Shown here: piece after piece, positions 37,226-45,932 of the stretch
How the letters are laid out: each line of letters starts with the position of its first letter
Numbering within the stretch: position 1 is the first letter of the stretch
Assembly (NCBI RefSeq): GCF_009733795.1
Contig: NZ_WNXX01000002.1
Location: 1-64,000 of the forward strand
Source of the DNA: Actinotalea caeni
Lineage (GTDB): Bacteria > Actinomycetota > Actinomycetes > Actinomycetales > Beutenbergiaceae
DNA: 64,000 bases
Reading direction: 5' to 3'
The notes under the pieces: generated by a model
The model's database searches: none
Told to the model about the DNA's origin: nothing
What the model saw: the letters and a program-made list of their open reading frames with translations, nothing else
Made by a program: the position numbers and the translations under genes

Positions 37226-38665
37226 ATGAGTGTGATCGACCGAGTCGAGCAGCTGGCGATCCCCACCGAGCGCCGTCGGTTCCAGGTCGTCGACTCGCAG
37301 TGGCGGGCCTGGGAGGGCCGCTACCGGCTGGCGGCGATCGGTTCGGACGTGCTGTGCACCCTCCTCGTCTGCCTCGCGCTCGGGCACTACGTGCTCGGCA
37401 GCGGGATCGGTGCGGCGGTGGTCGGCGTGCTGACCTTCGTCGGGACCGTCGCCAGCACCGGCGGATACGCGGTGCGCCACGTCGCGCCGGCCACGCGGGA
37501 GTACCGCAGCATCGCGCTCGGCTTCGTCGGGATGCTGGCCGTGGCGATGACGGTCTCGTTCCTGGAGCTCGCCGAGCTGCCGCCGGCGCCGGTCGTCCTC
37601 GGCATCGGTGGCGTCGCGGTGGCGGCGGCGCTGTTCCGCACGGCGCAGCGTCGATTCCTGTCGGCGCTGCGGGCCCGCGGCCTGCACAGGCCTCGTGCGA
37701 TCGTGGTCGGCCCGGTCGCGCACACCGAGCGCATGCTCGCGGAGATGTCGATCGTCCGTGAGGATCTTGAGTTGGTCGGGGCCTGCGTGCCCGAGCGCGA
37801 GATCGGCTCGCGGCTGCCCGGCGGCGTCGAGGTCCTCGGCGCTCCGCGCGACGTCGCGCTGCTGGCGGAGGTCAACGACGCCGACGTGGTCCTCGTCGCC
37901 GACGGCGCGTTGCCCGCCGACGAGTTCCGCCGGTTCCAGTGGGCGATGGAGCGCACCGAGACCGAGCTCGTGGTCGTGCCCGACCTGCGCGAGGTGCTCG
38001 ACTCTCGCGTCGACCTCCAGGTGGTCGGCGCGACCCCGATCATGACCGTGCTGCGCCCGACGACCTCGCAGCGGTTCGCCAAGCAGGTGATGGACCGTGT
38101 GCTCGGCTCGCTGCTGCTCCTGACCTTCTCGCCGGTGATCCTCGGAGCGATGGCAGCGGTGCGGCTCACCTCGCCCGGACCGGCGATCTTCCGGCAGATC
38201 CGTGTCGGCCGTGACGGACGCCAGTTCACGATGTTCAAGCTGCGCACCATGCACGTCGACGCCGAGCGCCGCCGCGAGGAGCTGCTCGCCGCGAACGAAG
38301 GTGCCGGGCCGCTGTTCAAGATGGCCGACGACCCGCGCGTCACCAAGGTGGGTCGCGTCCTGCGCCGGTTCTCGATCGACGAGCTGCCGCAGCTGTGGAA
38401 CGTCGTGCGCGGCGAGATGTCGCTCGTGGGCCCCCGGCCCGCGCTGCCCAGCGAGGTGGCGACCTACGACGTCATGGCGATGCACCGGCTCCACGTCCGA
38501 CCCGGCATGACCGGTCTGTGGCAGGTCAGCGGGCGCTCGCGGCTGAGCTGGCAGGAGACGGTCAAGCTCGACCTGCGCTACGCGGACAACTGGTCGATCC
38601 GTTACGACCTGCAGATCCTGTGGCGGACCGCCCGCGCGGTGCTGGGGGCCGACGGTGCGTACTGA
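37226..38665 (+). CDS. Polyprenyl glycosylphosphotransferase (initiating sugar transferase)
   Basis: A 479-residue membrane enzyme of the WbaP/WcaJ-CpsE family that loads the first sugar phosphate onto undecaprenyl phosphate. Four or five N-terminal membrane helices (residues about 30-140) precede a Rossmann-like CoA-binding-type domain. One more helix (near 300) leads into the catalytic domain with FKLRTM, DELPQLWNVVRGEMSLVGPRP and RPGMTGLWQVSGRS. ATG 37226 follows GGGAGGGGGTGG; a GTG at 37133 would extend into the structured leader. It opens the polysaccharide island. Confidence 0.93.
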   Translation: MSVIDRVEQLAIPTERRRFQVVDSQWRAWEGRYRLAAIGSDVLCTLLVCLALGHYVLGSGIGAAVVGVLTFVGTVASTGGYAVRHVAPATREYRSIALGFVGMLAVAMTVSFLELAELPPAPVVLGIGGVAVAAALFRTAQRRFLSALRARGLHRPRAIVVGPVAHTERMLAEMSIVREDLELVGACVPEREIGSRLPGGVEVLGAPRDVALLAEVNDADVVLVADGALPADEFRRFQWAMERTETELVVVPDLREVLDSRVDLQVVGATPIMTVLRPTTSQRFAKQVMDRVLGSLLLLTFSPVILGAMAAVRLTSPGPAIFRQIRVGRDGRQFTMFKLRTMHVDAERRREELLAANEGAGPLFKMADDPRVTKVGRVLRRFSIDELPQLWNVVRGEMSLVGPRPALPSEVATYDVMAMHRLHVRPGMTGLWQVSGRSRLSWQETVKLDLRYADNWSIRYDLQILWRTARAVLGADGAY

Positions 38666-38683
38666 CACGATCCTCGCCGCGCT

Positions 38684-38744
38684 CGCCCAGGGGAGGGGGC
38701 ACGACGGCACCCCCCCGACGCCGTCGTGCCTCCGCCCGTGGGCG
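38684..38744. repeat. 61-nt imperfect palindrome, copy 1
   Basis: The ends CGCCCA and TGGGCG and the inner GGGCACGACGGC/GCCGTCGTGCC arms form a long stem with a small C-rich loop. It is part of a longer repeat starting at 38658, over the stop codon of the sugar transferase gene. Copy 2 is at 38930-38990. Confidence 0.8.
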
Positions 38745-38929
38745 GGCTCGTCGACGACTCGTTCCGCGCTGCTCCGCACGAAGGTCGCGCGCGACGTCGC
38801 AGGGCTGCCGGCCGCTACGGGGGCAGCTCGAGCGGCCGGCTGCGCGGCGGCGTACCAGGCCGTCACCCTCGTCACCCCGCGGCGTGCGCACGCCGCCCAG
38901 TTCCGCACCGACATGACTCTCGACGCGCT

Positions 38930-38990
38930 CGCCCAGGGGCGAGGGCACGGCGGTACCCCCCCGACGCCGTCGTGCCCTCGCCCGTGGGCG
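38930..38990. repeat. 61-nt imperfect palindrome, copy 2
   Basis: The second copy lies 246 bases from the first. Stem segments GGCGAGGGCACGGCG and CGCCGTCGTGCCCTCGCC pair almost completely around a run of C residues. The extended repeat runs 38904-39001 and ends 12 bases before the next start codon. Confidence 0.8.
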
Positions 38991-39013
38991 AGCCGTCGAG
39001 GTCGCGCCGGCCG

Positions 39014-40132
39014 ATGAACGGGACGGTCGCTCTCGCGCACGACTACGTGACCCAGCGCGGCGGTGCCGAGCGGGTCGCGCTGGCGATGACGCGTGCGTTC
39101 CCGGACGTGCCGCTGCACACGACGCTCTTCGACCCCGAGGGATCGTTCCCGGAGTTCGAGACGGTCGACGTGCGTCCGACACGCCTCAACCGTTGGCGTG
39201 TCCTGCGACGACACCACCGGATCGCGCTGCCCCTGCTCGCCTCGGCGGTCTCCCGCCACCCGATCGAGGCCGACGTGCTGCTCGCCAGCTCCAGCGGGTG
39301 GGCGCACGGGCTGCCCACCACGGGGCGCAAGGTGGTCTACTGCCACGCGCCCGCGCGCTGGCTCTACCAGACCGGTCGTTACGCCGGAAGGTCCGAGAGC
39401 GGGCGCGCACGTGCAGCAGCCGTCACGACCGCGATCGGGATGCTCGGTCCCAGGCTGCGCGAGTGGGACCAGCGAGCCGCGCGCTCCGCGCACCGCTACC
39501 TGGTCAACTCGACGGTCATCAAGAGAGCGGTCGCCGAGGTGTACGGCATCGAGGCGGAGGTGCTGTTCCCGCCGCCGGCGCCGCTGGACAGCGACGGCGA
39601 GGCGCAGCCGCTGCCGGGAATCGAGGAGCCGTTCGTGCTGTGCGTCGCGCGGCTGCTTCCCTACAAGAACGTCGACGTCGTGATCGAGGCAGCGGCGGCT
39701 GCGGGCACCCCGGTCGTCGTCGTGGGTGACGGGCCCGACCGCCGGCGTCTCGAGGGCCTTGCTGCACGGACGGGTGCCGCTCACCTGGTGGGCCGTGTCA
39801 GCGACGCCGAGCTGCGGTGGCTCTACGGCAGCTGTGTGGGTCTGGTGGCCGCGTCGTTCGAGGACTTCGGGCTGTCGCCGCTGGAGGCGGCGGCGTTCGG
39901 CAAGCCGACGGCTGCGCTGCACGACGGCGGCTACCTCGACACCGTGGTGGCCGGCCGGACCGGGGTGTTCTTCGAGACGCCCGACGCGCCCGCCGTCGCC
40001 GACGCGATCCAGCGCATGGTCGCCGGTCAGTGGTCCGCCGAGACGATCATGCAGCACGCCGACGCGTTCTCGGAGGCGCGCTTCGCAGCGCGACTTCGTG
40101 AGATCGTCGACGAGGAGCTGAGCCATCGCTGA
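39014..40132 (+). CDS. Glycosyltransferase family 4
   Basis: A 372-residue GT-B glycosyltransferase, probably adding a sugar to the lipid-linked repeat unit. The N-terminal acceptor domain begins VALAHDYVTQRGGAERVALAM, a frequent GT4 opening. The C-terminal nucleotide-sugar domain has VLCVARLLPYKNVDVVIEA and the catalytic-type E-x7-E motif in SFEDFGLSPLEAAAFGKP. ATG 39014 has only a weak ribosome site (GCCGG). The longer frame from 38726 runs through the repeat. The stop overlaps the PAP2 reading frame. Confidence 0.9.
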   Translation: MNGTVALAHDYVTQRGGAERVALAMTRAFPDVPLHTTLFDPEGSFPEFETVDVRPTRLNRWRVLRRHHRIALPLLASAVSRHPIEADVLLASSSGWAHGLPTTGRKVVYCHAPARWLYQTGRYAGRSESGRARAAAVTTAIGMLGPRLREWDQRAARSAHRYLVNSTVIKRAVAEVYGIEAEVLFPPPAPLDSDGEAQPLPGIEEPFVLCVARLLPYKNVDVVIEAAAAAGTPVVVVGDGPDRRRLEGLAARTGAAHLVGRVSDAELRWLYGSCVGLVAASFEDFGLSPLEAAAFGKPTAALHDGGYLDTVVAGRTGVFFETPDAPAVADAIQRMVAGQWSAETIMQHADAFSEARFAARLREIVDEELSHR

Positions 40133-40925
40133 GCGCAACGGCCGTCGGGGGTGGGCGCTGCTCGGAGCGGCAGGGCTCAGCGCCTTCATCGGGCTGTACG
40201 CGCTCGCCGTTCTCACACCGACAGGGCAGGCCCTCGACGCGTCGTCGCTCGGGATCCCCGCCGGTCTGACCCTCGAGACCGTGCTGGAGGTGTCCCGGCT
40301 GCGGACCACGGTCGCGTTCGGGCTGGTCGCCGTCGCCGGGCTCGCGAGCGTCGACACGCTCGCACGCCGCGAGTGGCGCCCCGTCGCCGCAGCCGCCGCG
40401 CTCGTCATCGCCACGATGCTCGCCACCGAGTCGCTTCGGCGGATCCTGCCCCGCCCCTACCTCGGTGACTTCGCCTACGTCGAGAACACCTACCCGAGCG
40501 GGCACGCCGCGCTCGCCTTCGCGGCGGTCATCGCGGTCGCGTGGCTGCGGCCCCCGTGGCTTCGGCCGTGGGTCGTCATGCTGCTCGGTGCGGGAGTCGT
40601 GTTCGTTGGCCTCGCCTCCCTGACGTCGTTCGCGCACCGCGCGAGCGACATCGCTGGCTCCGTGCTGCTGACGGCCTCGCTCGCTGCGTGGGTGGTCGTG
40701 GCGGGACGCGAGCCGCCCCCGCCGCCGGCGGTCCACGACCGGCGCTGGCAGGTGGTCGCCGGTGTCGCGATCGTCCTGGCGGCGGCGTGCGCCATGGCCG
40801 CCGCGCTCGGGCCTGCCGCATGGGTCGGCCAGCTGCTGCGCACCGGCACGGCCGCGGCGGTGCTCGGTGCGGTGACGCTCGTCGTCAGCCTCCACCTGCG
40901 GCTACGTCAACGGCGTCGTCCGTGA
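40125..40925 (+). CDS. PAP2-family membrane phosphatase with non-canonical start
   Basis: A phosphatase of the PAP2 superfamily, perhaps recycling undecaprenyl pyrophosphate. Signature motifs are LRRILPRPY, the PSGH in NTYPSGHAALAF, and H-x3-D in FAHRASDIAG. The first ATG/GTG/TTG in frame is GTG 40281, which would delete the first membrane helix and its typical LTPTGQALD motif. The open frame extends back to a stop at 40119. ATC at 40125 sits eight bases after GAGGAG (40111-40116), overlaps the GT4 stop and gives IAERNGRRGWALLG. Translation from ATC, or an ATG-to-ATC change or error, fits best. From ATC it has 266 residues. Confidence 0.7.
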   Translation: MAERNGRRGWALLGAAGLSAFIGLYALAVLTPTGQALDASSLGIPAGLTLETVLEVSRLRTTVAFGLVAVAGLASVDTLARREWRPVAAAAALVIATMLATESLRRILPRPYLGDFAYVENTYPSGHAALAFAAVIAVAWLRPPWLRPWVVMLLGAGVVFVGLASLTSFAHRASDIAGSVLLTASLAAWVVVAGREPPPPPAVHDRRWQVVAGVAIVLAAACAMAAALGPAAWVGQLLRTGTAAAVLGAVTLVVSLHLRLRQRRRP

Positions 40926-41092
40926 AGGGTCTGTGACGGGTCCGGGCTCATCCTGGTCAGAGCCGACCTTTCGTTGAGATCGCGGTGTAATCTGGGCGCT
41001 GCAGCTAATCCACGGAGCGCCCGGACGGACCCGGTGGAGAGCATGGAAACAGAGCCGAGTCATGACGGCCGGCCGGCGGATCGGGGGAGATC

Positions 41093-42775
41093 GTGACACT
41101 CCGGCAGGTGCTCGATGTCCTGTGGAAGCGCATCTGGATCATCGCAGTCGTCACCCTGGTCGCGGTCGGTTCCGCCGCTGGCTACCTGGCGATACGCGAC
41201 GTGAGCTATGAGACCCGCGGGACGATTCGCCTCAACGCCGTGGTCACCGAGGCGGTCGCGTCCGGCGAGCTCGGCGGGGTCGCCGTCGACCTGGACACCG
41301 AGACCATCACGGCGCCGCTGATCCTCGACCCGGCCGCCGAGGCCGCCGGGGAGCCCGCTGGGGCGCTCGACGGCGCGATCGAGGCCTCCTTCCGTGAGGG
41401 CGAGCGCACCGGACGCATCGTCATCAACGGCACCGGCCCGACGCCGGCCGCTGCGCAGTCGCGCACCGAGGCCGTCATCGAGGTGTACCGCGCCTACCTG
41501 GACGAGCAGCTCGCGGTCGTCGACACGACCCTGCGCGAGCGTCACAGCGAGGCGGTGGCCGAGGCGCAGGACCTCCAGGCGGAGGTCGGTCGAGATCCCA
41601 CCAACTCGATCGCCGCCACCAATCTGGGGATCGCGCTGGCACGCATGAGCTCGATCCAGACGACCCTCGACGAGATCGCGACGGCGGGGCCGGCCAGCAC
41701 CGTGCTCGACGTCGTGTACCCCGGGCGGCTCGTCGAGCCCGGCCGCGCCGTGGTCCTGGCCGTGGCGATCGCGACGGGCCTGATCATCGGCATCGGGGCC
41801 GCCCTGATCCGCGACCAGTTCGACAATCGCCTGCGCGACTCCGACGAGATCGAGCGCATCAGCAGCACGACGTCGCTGGGGGAGCTGCGGTGGGACCGCA
41901 GCGTCAAGAAGATGGACCCGCCGCTACCAGTGGCTGCCCGCAGCCGGACCAACCTGAGCGAGGGTTTCCGTGCCGTGCGGTCCACGCTGCAGGTGCTCCT
42001 CCCGGCACGGCATGCAGCGTTCGTCGTCACCAGTGTCGGTCCGGGCGACGGCAAGTCGTTCGCGTCTGCCAACCTCGCGGTTGCGTGGGCGCGCGCGGGG
42101 CGACAGGTCGTCATCCTCGGCGGCGACCTGCGACGCCCGGAGCTCGGGACGTACTTCGCGGACGCTGCGGACGGCCCTGGTCTTGCCGAGCTCCTCGAGG
42201 AGAACGCCGCCGGTACCCCGGTGACCGAGGCCGCGGTCGAGGCACGACTCAACGACACCCAGCACGCACGTCTGCGTGTGCTGCCGTCCGGTGCGGAGCC
42301 CCTGGACCCGGCCGACCTGCTCGCGGGCGACGGGTACGCCAAGGTCATGGCTGTGCTGCGGTCCCTGGCCGACATCGTCATCGTCGACTCGCCGCCGGCG
42401 ATGGGGCTGGCCGATGCCTCGCTGCTGGCCGGTGCGACCGACGGCGCCGTGGTCATCGCCACGGTGGGCCGCTCCGACCGCGCCATGGTCGTCGACGCGA
42501 TCGAAGGGCTCGAGGCCAACGGTGTGCGTGTCCTCGGCGTCGTCGCCAACCGTGGCCGCCGCCGCCTGCCGAAGTCCTACGCCGTCTACCTCTCCTCGGA
42601 CCGGGTCGCGAGCAACCGCGAGCGCCGCGAGAGCGACGAGACGCCCTCGCCCGACCGTGAGCGGGCCCCCGTCTTCCCACCCGCGGCTCCGCCGCAGCGG
42701 AGGTCCGAGCGACGGCCCGACGCGGACGTGCTCGGTGACCGCGACGACAGCCTGCTCGGTGGCGACCGGCGCTGA
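41093..42775 (+). CDS. Wzz/BY-kinase: chain-length determinant fused to tyrosine kinase
   Basis: A 560-residue two-part protein controlling polysaccharide polymerisation. The Wzz domain has membrane helices near residues 12-33 and about 222-245 flanking an extracellular coiled segment. The cytoplasmic BY-kinase domain has Walker A GPGDGKS (316-322), Walker A' VVILGGDLRRPEL and Walker B DIVIVDSPPAM. The C-terminal tail has only SYAVYLSS in place of the usual tyrosine cluster, so autophosphorylation may be limited. GTG 41093 follows GGGGGAG. A tyrosine phosphatase gene follows directly. Confidence 0.92.
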   Translation: MTLRQVLDVLWKRIWIIAVVTLVAVGSAAGYLAIRDVSYETRGTIRLNAVVTEAVASGELGGVAVDLDTETITAPLILDPAAEAAGEPAGALDGAIEASFREGERTGRIVINGTGPTPAAAQSRTEAVIEVYRAYLDEQLAVVDTTLRERHSEAVAEAQDLQAEVGRDPTNSIAATNLGIALARMSSIQTTLDEIATAGPASTVLDVVYPGRLVEPGRAVVLAVAIATGLIIGIGAALIRDQFDNRLRDSDEIERISSTTSLGELRWDRSVKKMDPPLPVAARSRTNLSEGFRAVRSTLQVLLPARHAAFVVTSVGPGDGKSFASANLAVAWARAGRQVVILGGDLRRPELGTYFADAADGPGLAELLEENAAGTPVTEAAVEARLNDTQHARLRVLPSGAEPLDPADLLAGDGYAKVMAVLRSLADIVIVDSPPAMGLADASLLAGATDGAVVIATVGRSDRAMVVDAIEGLEANGVRVLGVVANRGRRRLPKSYAVYLSSDRVASNRERRESDETPSPDRERAPVFPPAAPPQRRSERRPDADVLGDRDDSLLGGDRR

Positions 42776-42788
42776 GGCGGCGTCCCAG

Positions 42789-43391
42789 GTGAGTGGTTCC
42801 GCAGAGCCAGCGGGCAGCGTGCCGGTGCGCCTGCTGGTGGTGTGCCGCGCGAACCAGTGCCGTTCGCCGCTGGCCGCTGCGATCGGGAACCGGCTGGCGG
42901 CGGGCAGCGACCTCCGGTTCGACTCGGCCGGCCTGCTGCCGGGCGGGCATCCGATGCCGCGCCGCGGGCTCAAGGTCGCGCGCGAGCGTGGCCTCGACCT
43001 CCGTCAGCACCGCAGCCGAGAGCTTCGGTCGGCGGACATCGGCGCGGCCGACCTCGTGCTCGCGATGTCCCGGGGGCACGCCCGCGAGGTGCTCCTCGAC
43101 GACCCGGACCTCTGGCCGCGGCTCTTCACCCTCAAGCAGTTCTCGCGCTGGGTACGTGCGCACCCGCGCCCTGACGGCGCGGACGTGCGGGCATGGCTCG
43201 AGGACGCCGCGGCGGACCGGGATCGCTCCGAGCTCCTGGGCTCCTCGCCAGCCGACGACGTCGCCGACCCCGTGCGCGCTCGGGTCGCCGGCTGGCGTCG
43301 GACCGCCGACGAGCTCGAGGCACACCTGCGCGTCGTGGTCGGCGGGCTGCTCGGCAGCGACGCCCGAAGGGGTCTCAGAGCCGGTCGATGA
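42789..43391 (+). CDS. Low-molecular-weight protein tyrosine phosphatase
   Basis: An approximately 200-residue phosphatase expected to reverse the neighbouring BY-kinase. The P-loop CRANQCRS (C-x5-R-S, starting 42843) is intact, and ADPVRARVAGW carries the DP general-acid motif near the C-terminus. The start is uncertain: GTG 42789, 42819 and 42825 are all in frame; 42789 is chosen for its GAGGCGG upstream. The last 17 bases overlap the convergent glycosyltransferase gene. Confidence 0.88.
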   Translation: MSGSAEPAGSVPVRLLVVCRANQCRSPLAAAIGNRLAAGSDLRFDSAGLLPGGHPMPRRGLKVARERGLDLRQHRSRELRSADIGAADLVLAMSRGHAREVLLDDPDLWPRLFTLKQFSRWVRAHPRPDGADVRAWLEDAAADRDRSELLGSSPADDVADPVRARVAGWRRTADELEAHLRVVVGGLLGSDARRGLRAGR

Positions 43392-44526
43392 CGGCCCGCA
43401 GCCGGCGCCAGGAGGAGGACCAGTCGCGCTCCTCGGCCCGACGGCGGGCCCGCAGCCCGTAGTCGCGACGGAGGTCGCTGTCGGCGACCAAGGCGCGCAG
43501 GGCGGTGGCCAGCGCGTCCGGGTCGTCCCTCTCCACGAGCAGACCTGCGTCTCCGACTACCTCGGGGATACCACCGACACGGCTCGCGACGACGGGGAGG
43601 CCGGTGGCCATCGCCTCGCCGACGGTCAGTCCGCTGGGCTCCCGCCAGCGTGAGGGCACGACGAAGACGTCCGCACTCTGCAGCAGTGTCGGGAGCGACG
43701 GCCGGTCGACGAACGGCTGAAAGGTCACCGGCCCGGGAACCGCCGCTGCGAGATCGCGCAGCGATCGTTCGTAGGCGGTGAGCGGCGCAGCGGCGTCGAA
43801 GCCGCCGCTGCCGACGACGACGCACTCGATGTCGTCGCGGTCGAGAGCACGCAGTGCGCGCAGCAGCACGTCGGGACCCTTGTCCTCCACGACCCGGCCG
43901 ACGTACATGATGCGCAGCCGCTCGCGACCCGGCTCGACAGGGGCTGGGAAGAACATCGTCGTGTCCACGCCGTTGTCGACCACGTGCACGCGGTCGGCGA
44001 GCGTTGCGGGCAGCTGCTCGGCGGTGCGCGCGGCAAGGTCCTCGCTGACGCACACGATCGCAGCGACGTCGCCGAGCCTGCGCGTGGCCTCGCTGCGCCC
44101 GACGGTCCGGAGGAGGTCGTTGTGCGCGTAGAGCACGACGGCGTGAGGTCCGCCGCGCAGCAGAGGGGGCAGCGCGGGTGCGTTGTGCGCCAGCACGACC
44201 GCGGGAGGCATCGTCGCCAGCGCGTCGGCGAGCGGTCGCCACGCGCGTGTTGCGGCCACGCGTGGAAGCCCCAGCCGGGCGAGTCCGGCGTCGAGCACGC
44301 GCTCGATCGGACGGGGACCGCGCGCGGCGCGGTACTCGATGACGGCGGCCGAGTCGTATCGCGGCCGGAACGTCGTCTCGTCGAGGAGGACCGAGTGCCG
44401 CCACCGCGGCGGGGCGTCGTCGGCGGACGCCGAGGCCAGCCCGTGCACGACGGTGGGGATCGCAGATCCGGTGCGCGGGGAGAAGTGGTCTCCAGGGGTG
44501 ATCGCGTGGATGAGGTGCCGAGTCAT
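43375..44526 (-). CDS. Glycosyltransferase family 4
   Basis: A 383-residue GT-B enzyme. The nucleotide-sugar domain has LRIMYVGRVVEDKGPDVLL, VVVGSGGFDAAAP and the acidic motif in REPSGLTVGEAMATGLPVVAS. The acceptor domain contains YAHNDLLRTVG and VCVSEDLAAR. ATG 44526 overlaps the stop of the polymerase gene upstream by ATGA, so both are translated from one message. Its 3' end overlaps the plus-strand phosphatase gene by 17 bases. Confidence 0.9.
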   Translation of the reverse strand: MTRHLIHAITPGDHFSPRTGSAIPTVVHGLASASADDAPPRWRHSVLLDETTFRPRYDSAAVIEYRAARGPRPIERVLDAGLARLGLPRVAATRAWRPLADALATMPPAVVLAHNAPALPPLLRGGPHAVVLYAHNDLLRTVGRSEATRRLGDVAAIVCVSEDLAARTAEQLPATLADRVHVVDNGVDTTMFFPAPVEPGRERLRIMYVGRVVEDKGPDVLLRALRALDRDDIECVVVGSGGFDAAAPLTAYERSLRDLAAAVPGPVTFQPFVDRPSLPTLLQSADVFVVPSRWREPSGLTVGEAMATGLPVVASRVGGIPEVVGDAGLLVERDDPDALATALRALVADSDLRRDYGLRARRRAEERDWSSSWRRLRAVIDRL

Positions 44527-45857
44527 GCACGCACCCCGCGCGTGCGCCTGAACACGGTCTGCACAGGGTGAGGGATCCGCCGGATGCCGAGCGCCTCGTC
44601 CCGCGCCTGCACGCCGTAGCAGATGCCGGCGACGATCCAGAGGATCGACGCGTGGCCGGCTACCCAGTAGATGTCGAACTGCGCCTGTGCGAACCGGCCC
44701 GCGACGAGCGCGAGCGCCAGCGTGCCGTAGACCGGGTTCATCGTGGCCAGGATCCAGATGGCCGCTCCGAACATGGCCAGAAAGCCGATGAGACCGAGCA
44801 CGCCGACCGTCGTCAGCACCTCGAGCACGACGTTCGGCGGCTGGAATCCCGAGTAGCCGGTGTGACCCGTCACCCACCAACGGTGCCCGACGCCGAACAG
44901 CGGCGACATCTCCCAGACCTTGACCGAGTCCGCGTACCAGTCCAGCCGCTGGTTCGCGGAGTTGAACGGGTTGTCGGACTCGAGCTGCTCGAGGACCGCG
45001 CTGTAGACGAAGTACATGCCCGGGATCGTCACCAGCCAGATCAGGCGCGAGCGCTTGCCGTTGTGGAACCGCGGCCTCAGCCCGACGACGAGCGCGCCGA
45101 CGAGGGCGCCGACGAGCGCCTGGCGGGACTGCGCCGCGAAGGCGCCGAGTGCACAGGCACCGAAGGTGAGATAGCCGAACAGCGGTGTCCACCGCAGCCA
45201 TGTCGGGTTCGCGAACCCGACGATCGCCCCGACCATAAGGATCGCGCCGAGCGCGTTCTTGTGGAGCCCGCCGATGTAGACCGGCCCGAACCCGTTGGCG
45301 AACGCGGTCCCGATCGCGAGCAGCGCCAGCACCCAGCAGATCGCGACGTAGAGGCCGAGCGCGAGGCGGGCGTGCCCTTCCCGCCCGACGACGAACCCGA
45401 CGACGAGGCTGCCGAGCACGAGCACGAGCTCGTGGACCCACTCCACCGCGTTCGCGGCGTACGGGTTGAGCAGCAGCTGCGGTGCGCTGAGCGCGATGTA
45501 ACAGCTACCCGCCCACATGAGCGGTTGCATGGCGACCGCGCCCTTGTTGCGCAGCATCAGGAGCGCGATCACCGTCGCGCCGCCGAGCGCGAAGTCCGCG
45601 ATGCTCATCGGCCCGAGCCGGGCGACCATCATGCTCGCCGGCACGGCGAGCACGGGCAGCAGCGACAGGTCGATCGCCGCCACGGCGACCAGCAGCACGA
45701 CGACGGCGAGCGGCAGCGCGAGCCCGGGCTCGATCGCGGCGGTCAGGCCGGCCATGAGTCCGAGGCCGACGAGGACCGCGACCCCTGCGCCGGTCGACAG
45801 CACCGACCGCGCGCCGGCCAGCGGCGAGGGGTCGACCAGCGCTCGGGGCGGGCTCAC
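44523..45857 (-). CDS. O-antigen ligase/polymerase-like membrane protein (Wzy-type)
   Basis: A 444-residue protein with about 11 hydrophobic helices and a large loop between helices 9 and 10. That loop holds FNSANQRLDWYADSVKVWEMSPLFGVG, typical of the Wzy_C/O-antigen ligase superfamily (R-x3-W then PLFGVG). It probably polymerises or ligates the repeat units made by the surrounding glycosyltransferases. GTG 45857 has TACGAT six bases upstream (45864-45869), a probable leaderless start. Confidence 0.85.
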   Translation of the reverse strand: MSPPRALVDPSPLAGARSVLSTGAGVAVLVGLGLMAGLTAAIEPGLALPLAVVVLLVAVAAIDLSLLPVLAVPASMMVARLGPMSIADFALGGATVIALLMLRNKGAVAMQPLMWAGSCYIALSAPQLLLNPYAANAVEWVHELVLVLGSLVVGFVVGREGHARLALGLYVAICWVLALLAIGTAFANGFGPVYIGGLHKNALGAILMVGAIVGFANPTWLRWTPLFGYLTFGACALGAFAAQSRQALVGALVGALVVGLRPRFHNGKRSRLIWLVTIPGMYFVYSAVLEQLESDNPFNSANQRLDWYADSVKVWEMSPLFGVGHRWWVTGHTGYSGFQPPNVVLEVLTTVGVLGLIGFLAMFGAAIWILATMNPVYGTLALALVAGRFAQAQFDIYWVAGHASILWIVAGICYGVQARDEALGIRRIPHPVQTVFRRTRGVRA

Positions 45858-45863
45858 GCGAAC

Positions 45864-45869
45864 ATCGTA
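45864..45869 (-). promoter_or_regulatory. Candidate -10 box of a leaderless polymerase transcript
   Basis: On the minus strand TACGAT is followed by GTTCGC and the GTG start codon at 45857. There is no ribosome site. The divergent glycosyltransferase starts 76 bases away and may use TAGGGT at 45895-45900. Confidence 0.45.
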
Positions 45870-45932
45870 CGGACTGCGGGTGCCACGCCAGGGCTAGGGT
45901 TGCGCACGATCGGTGAGGGAAGGGTGGCGACG

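Larger units (their letters stand above)
38666..39013. other. Repeat-containing spacer between sugar transferase and GT4 gene
   Basis: About 350 bases with two copies of a 98-nt repeat. A 120-codon open frame spans it, but its protein simply mirrors the DNA repeat (two near-identical 30-residue blocks, in frame because the copies lie 246 bases apart). I do not consider it a gene. Confidence 0.65.

Noticed and set aside
38655-39017. 120-codon open frame between the sugar transferase and GT4 gene
   Set aside because: The protein is just the duplicated DNA hairpin translated twice, with no ribosome site and no known domain.
44568-45930. Long plus-strand open frame leading into the GT4 gene
   Set aside because: It is antisense to the Wzy-like gene and highly charged; the GT4 fold starts at 45933.
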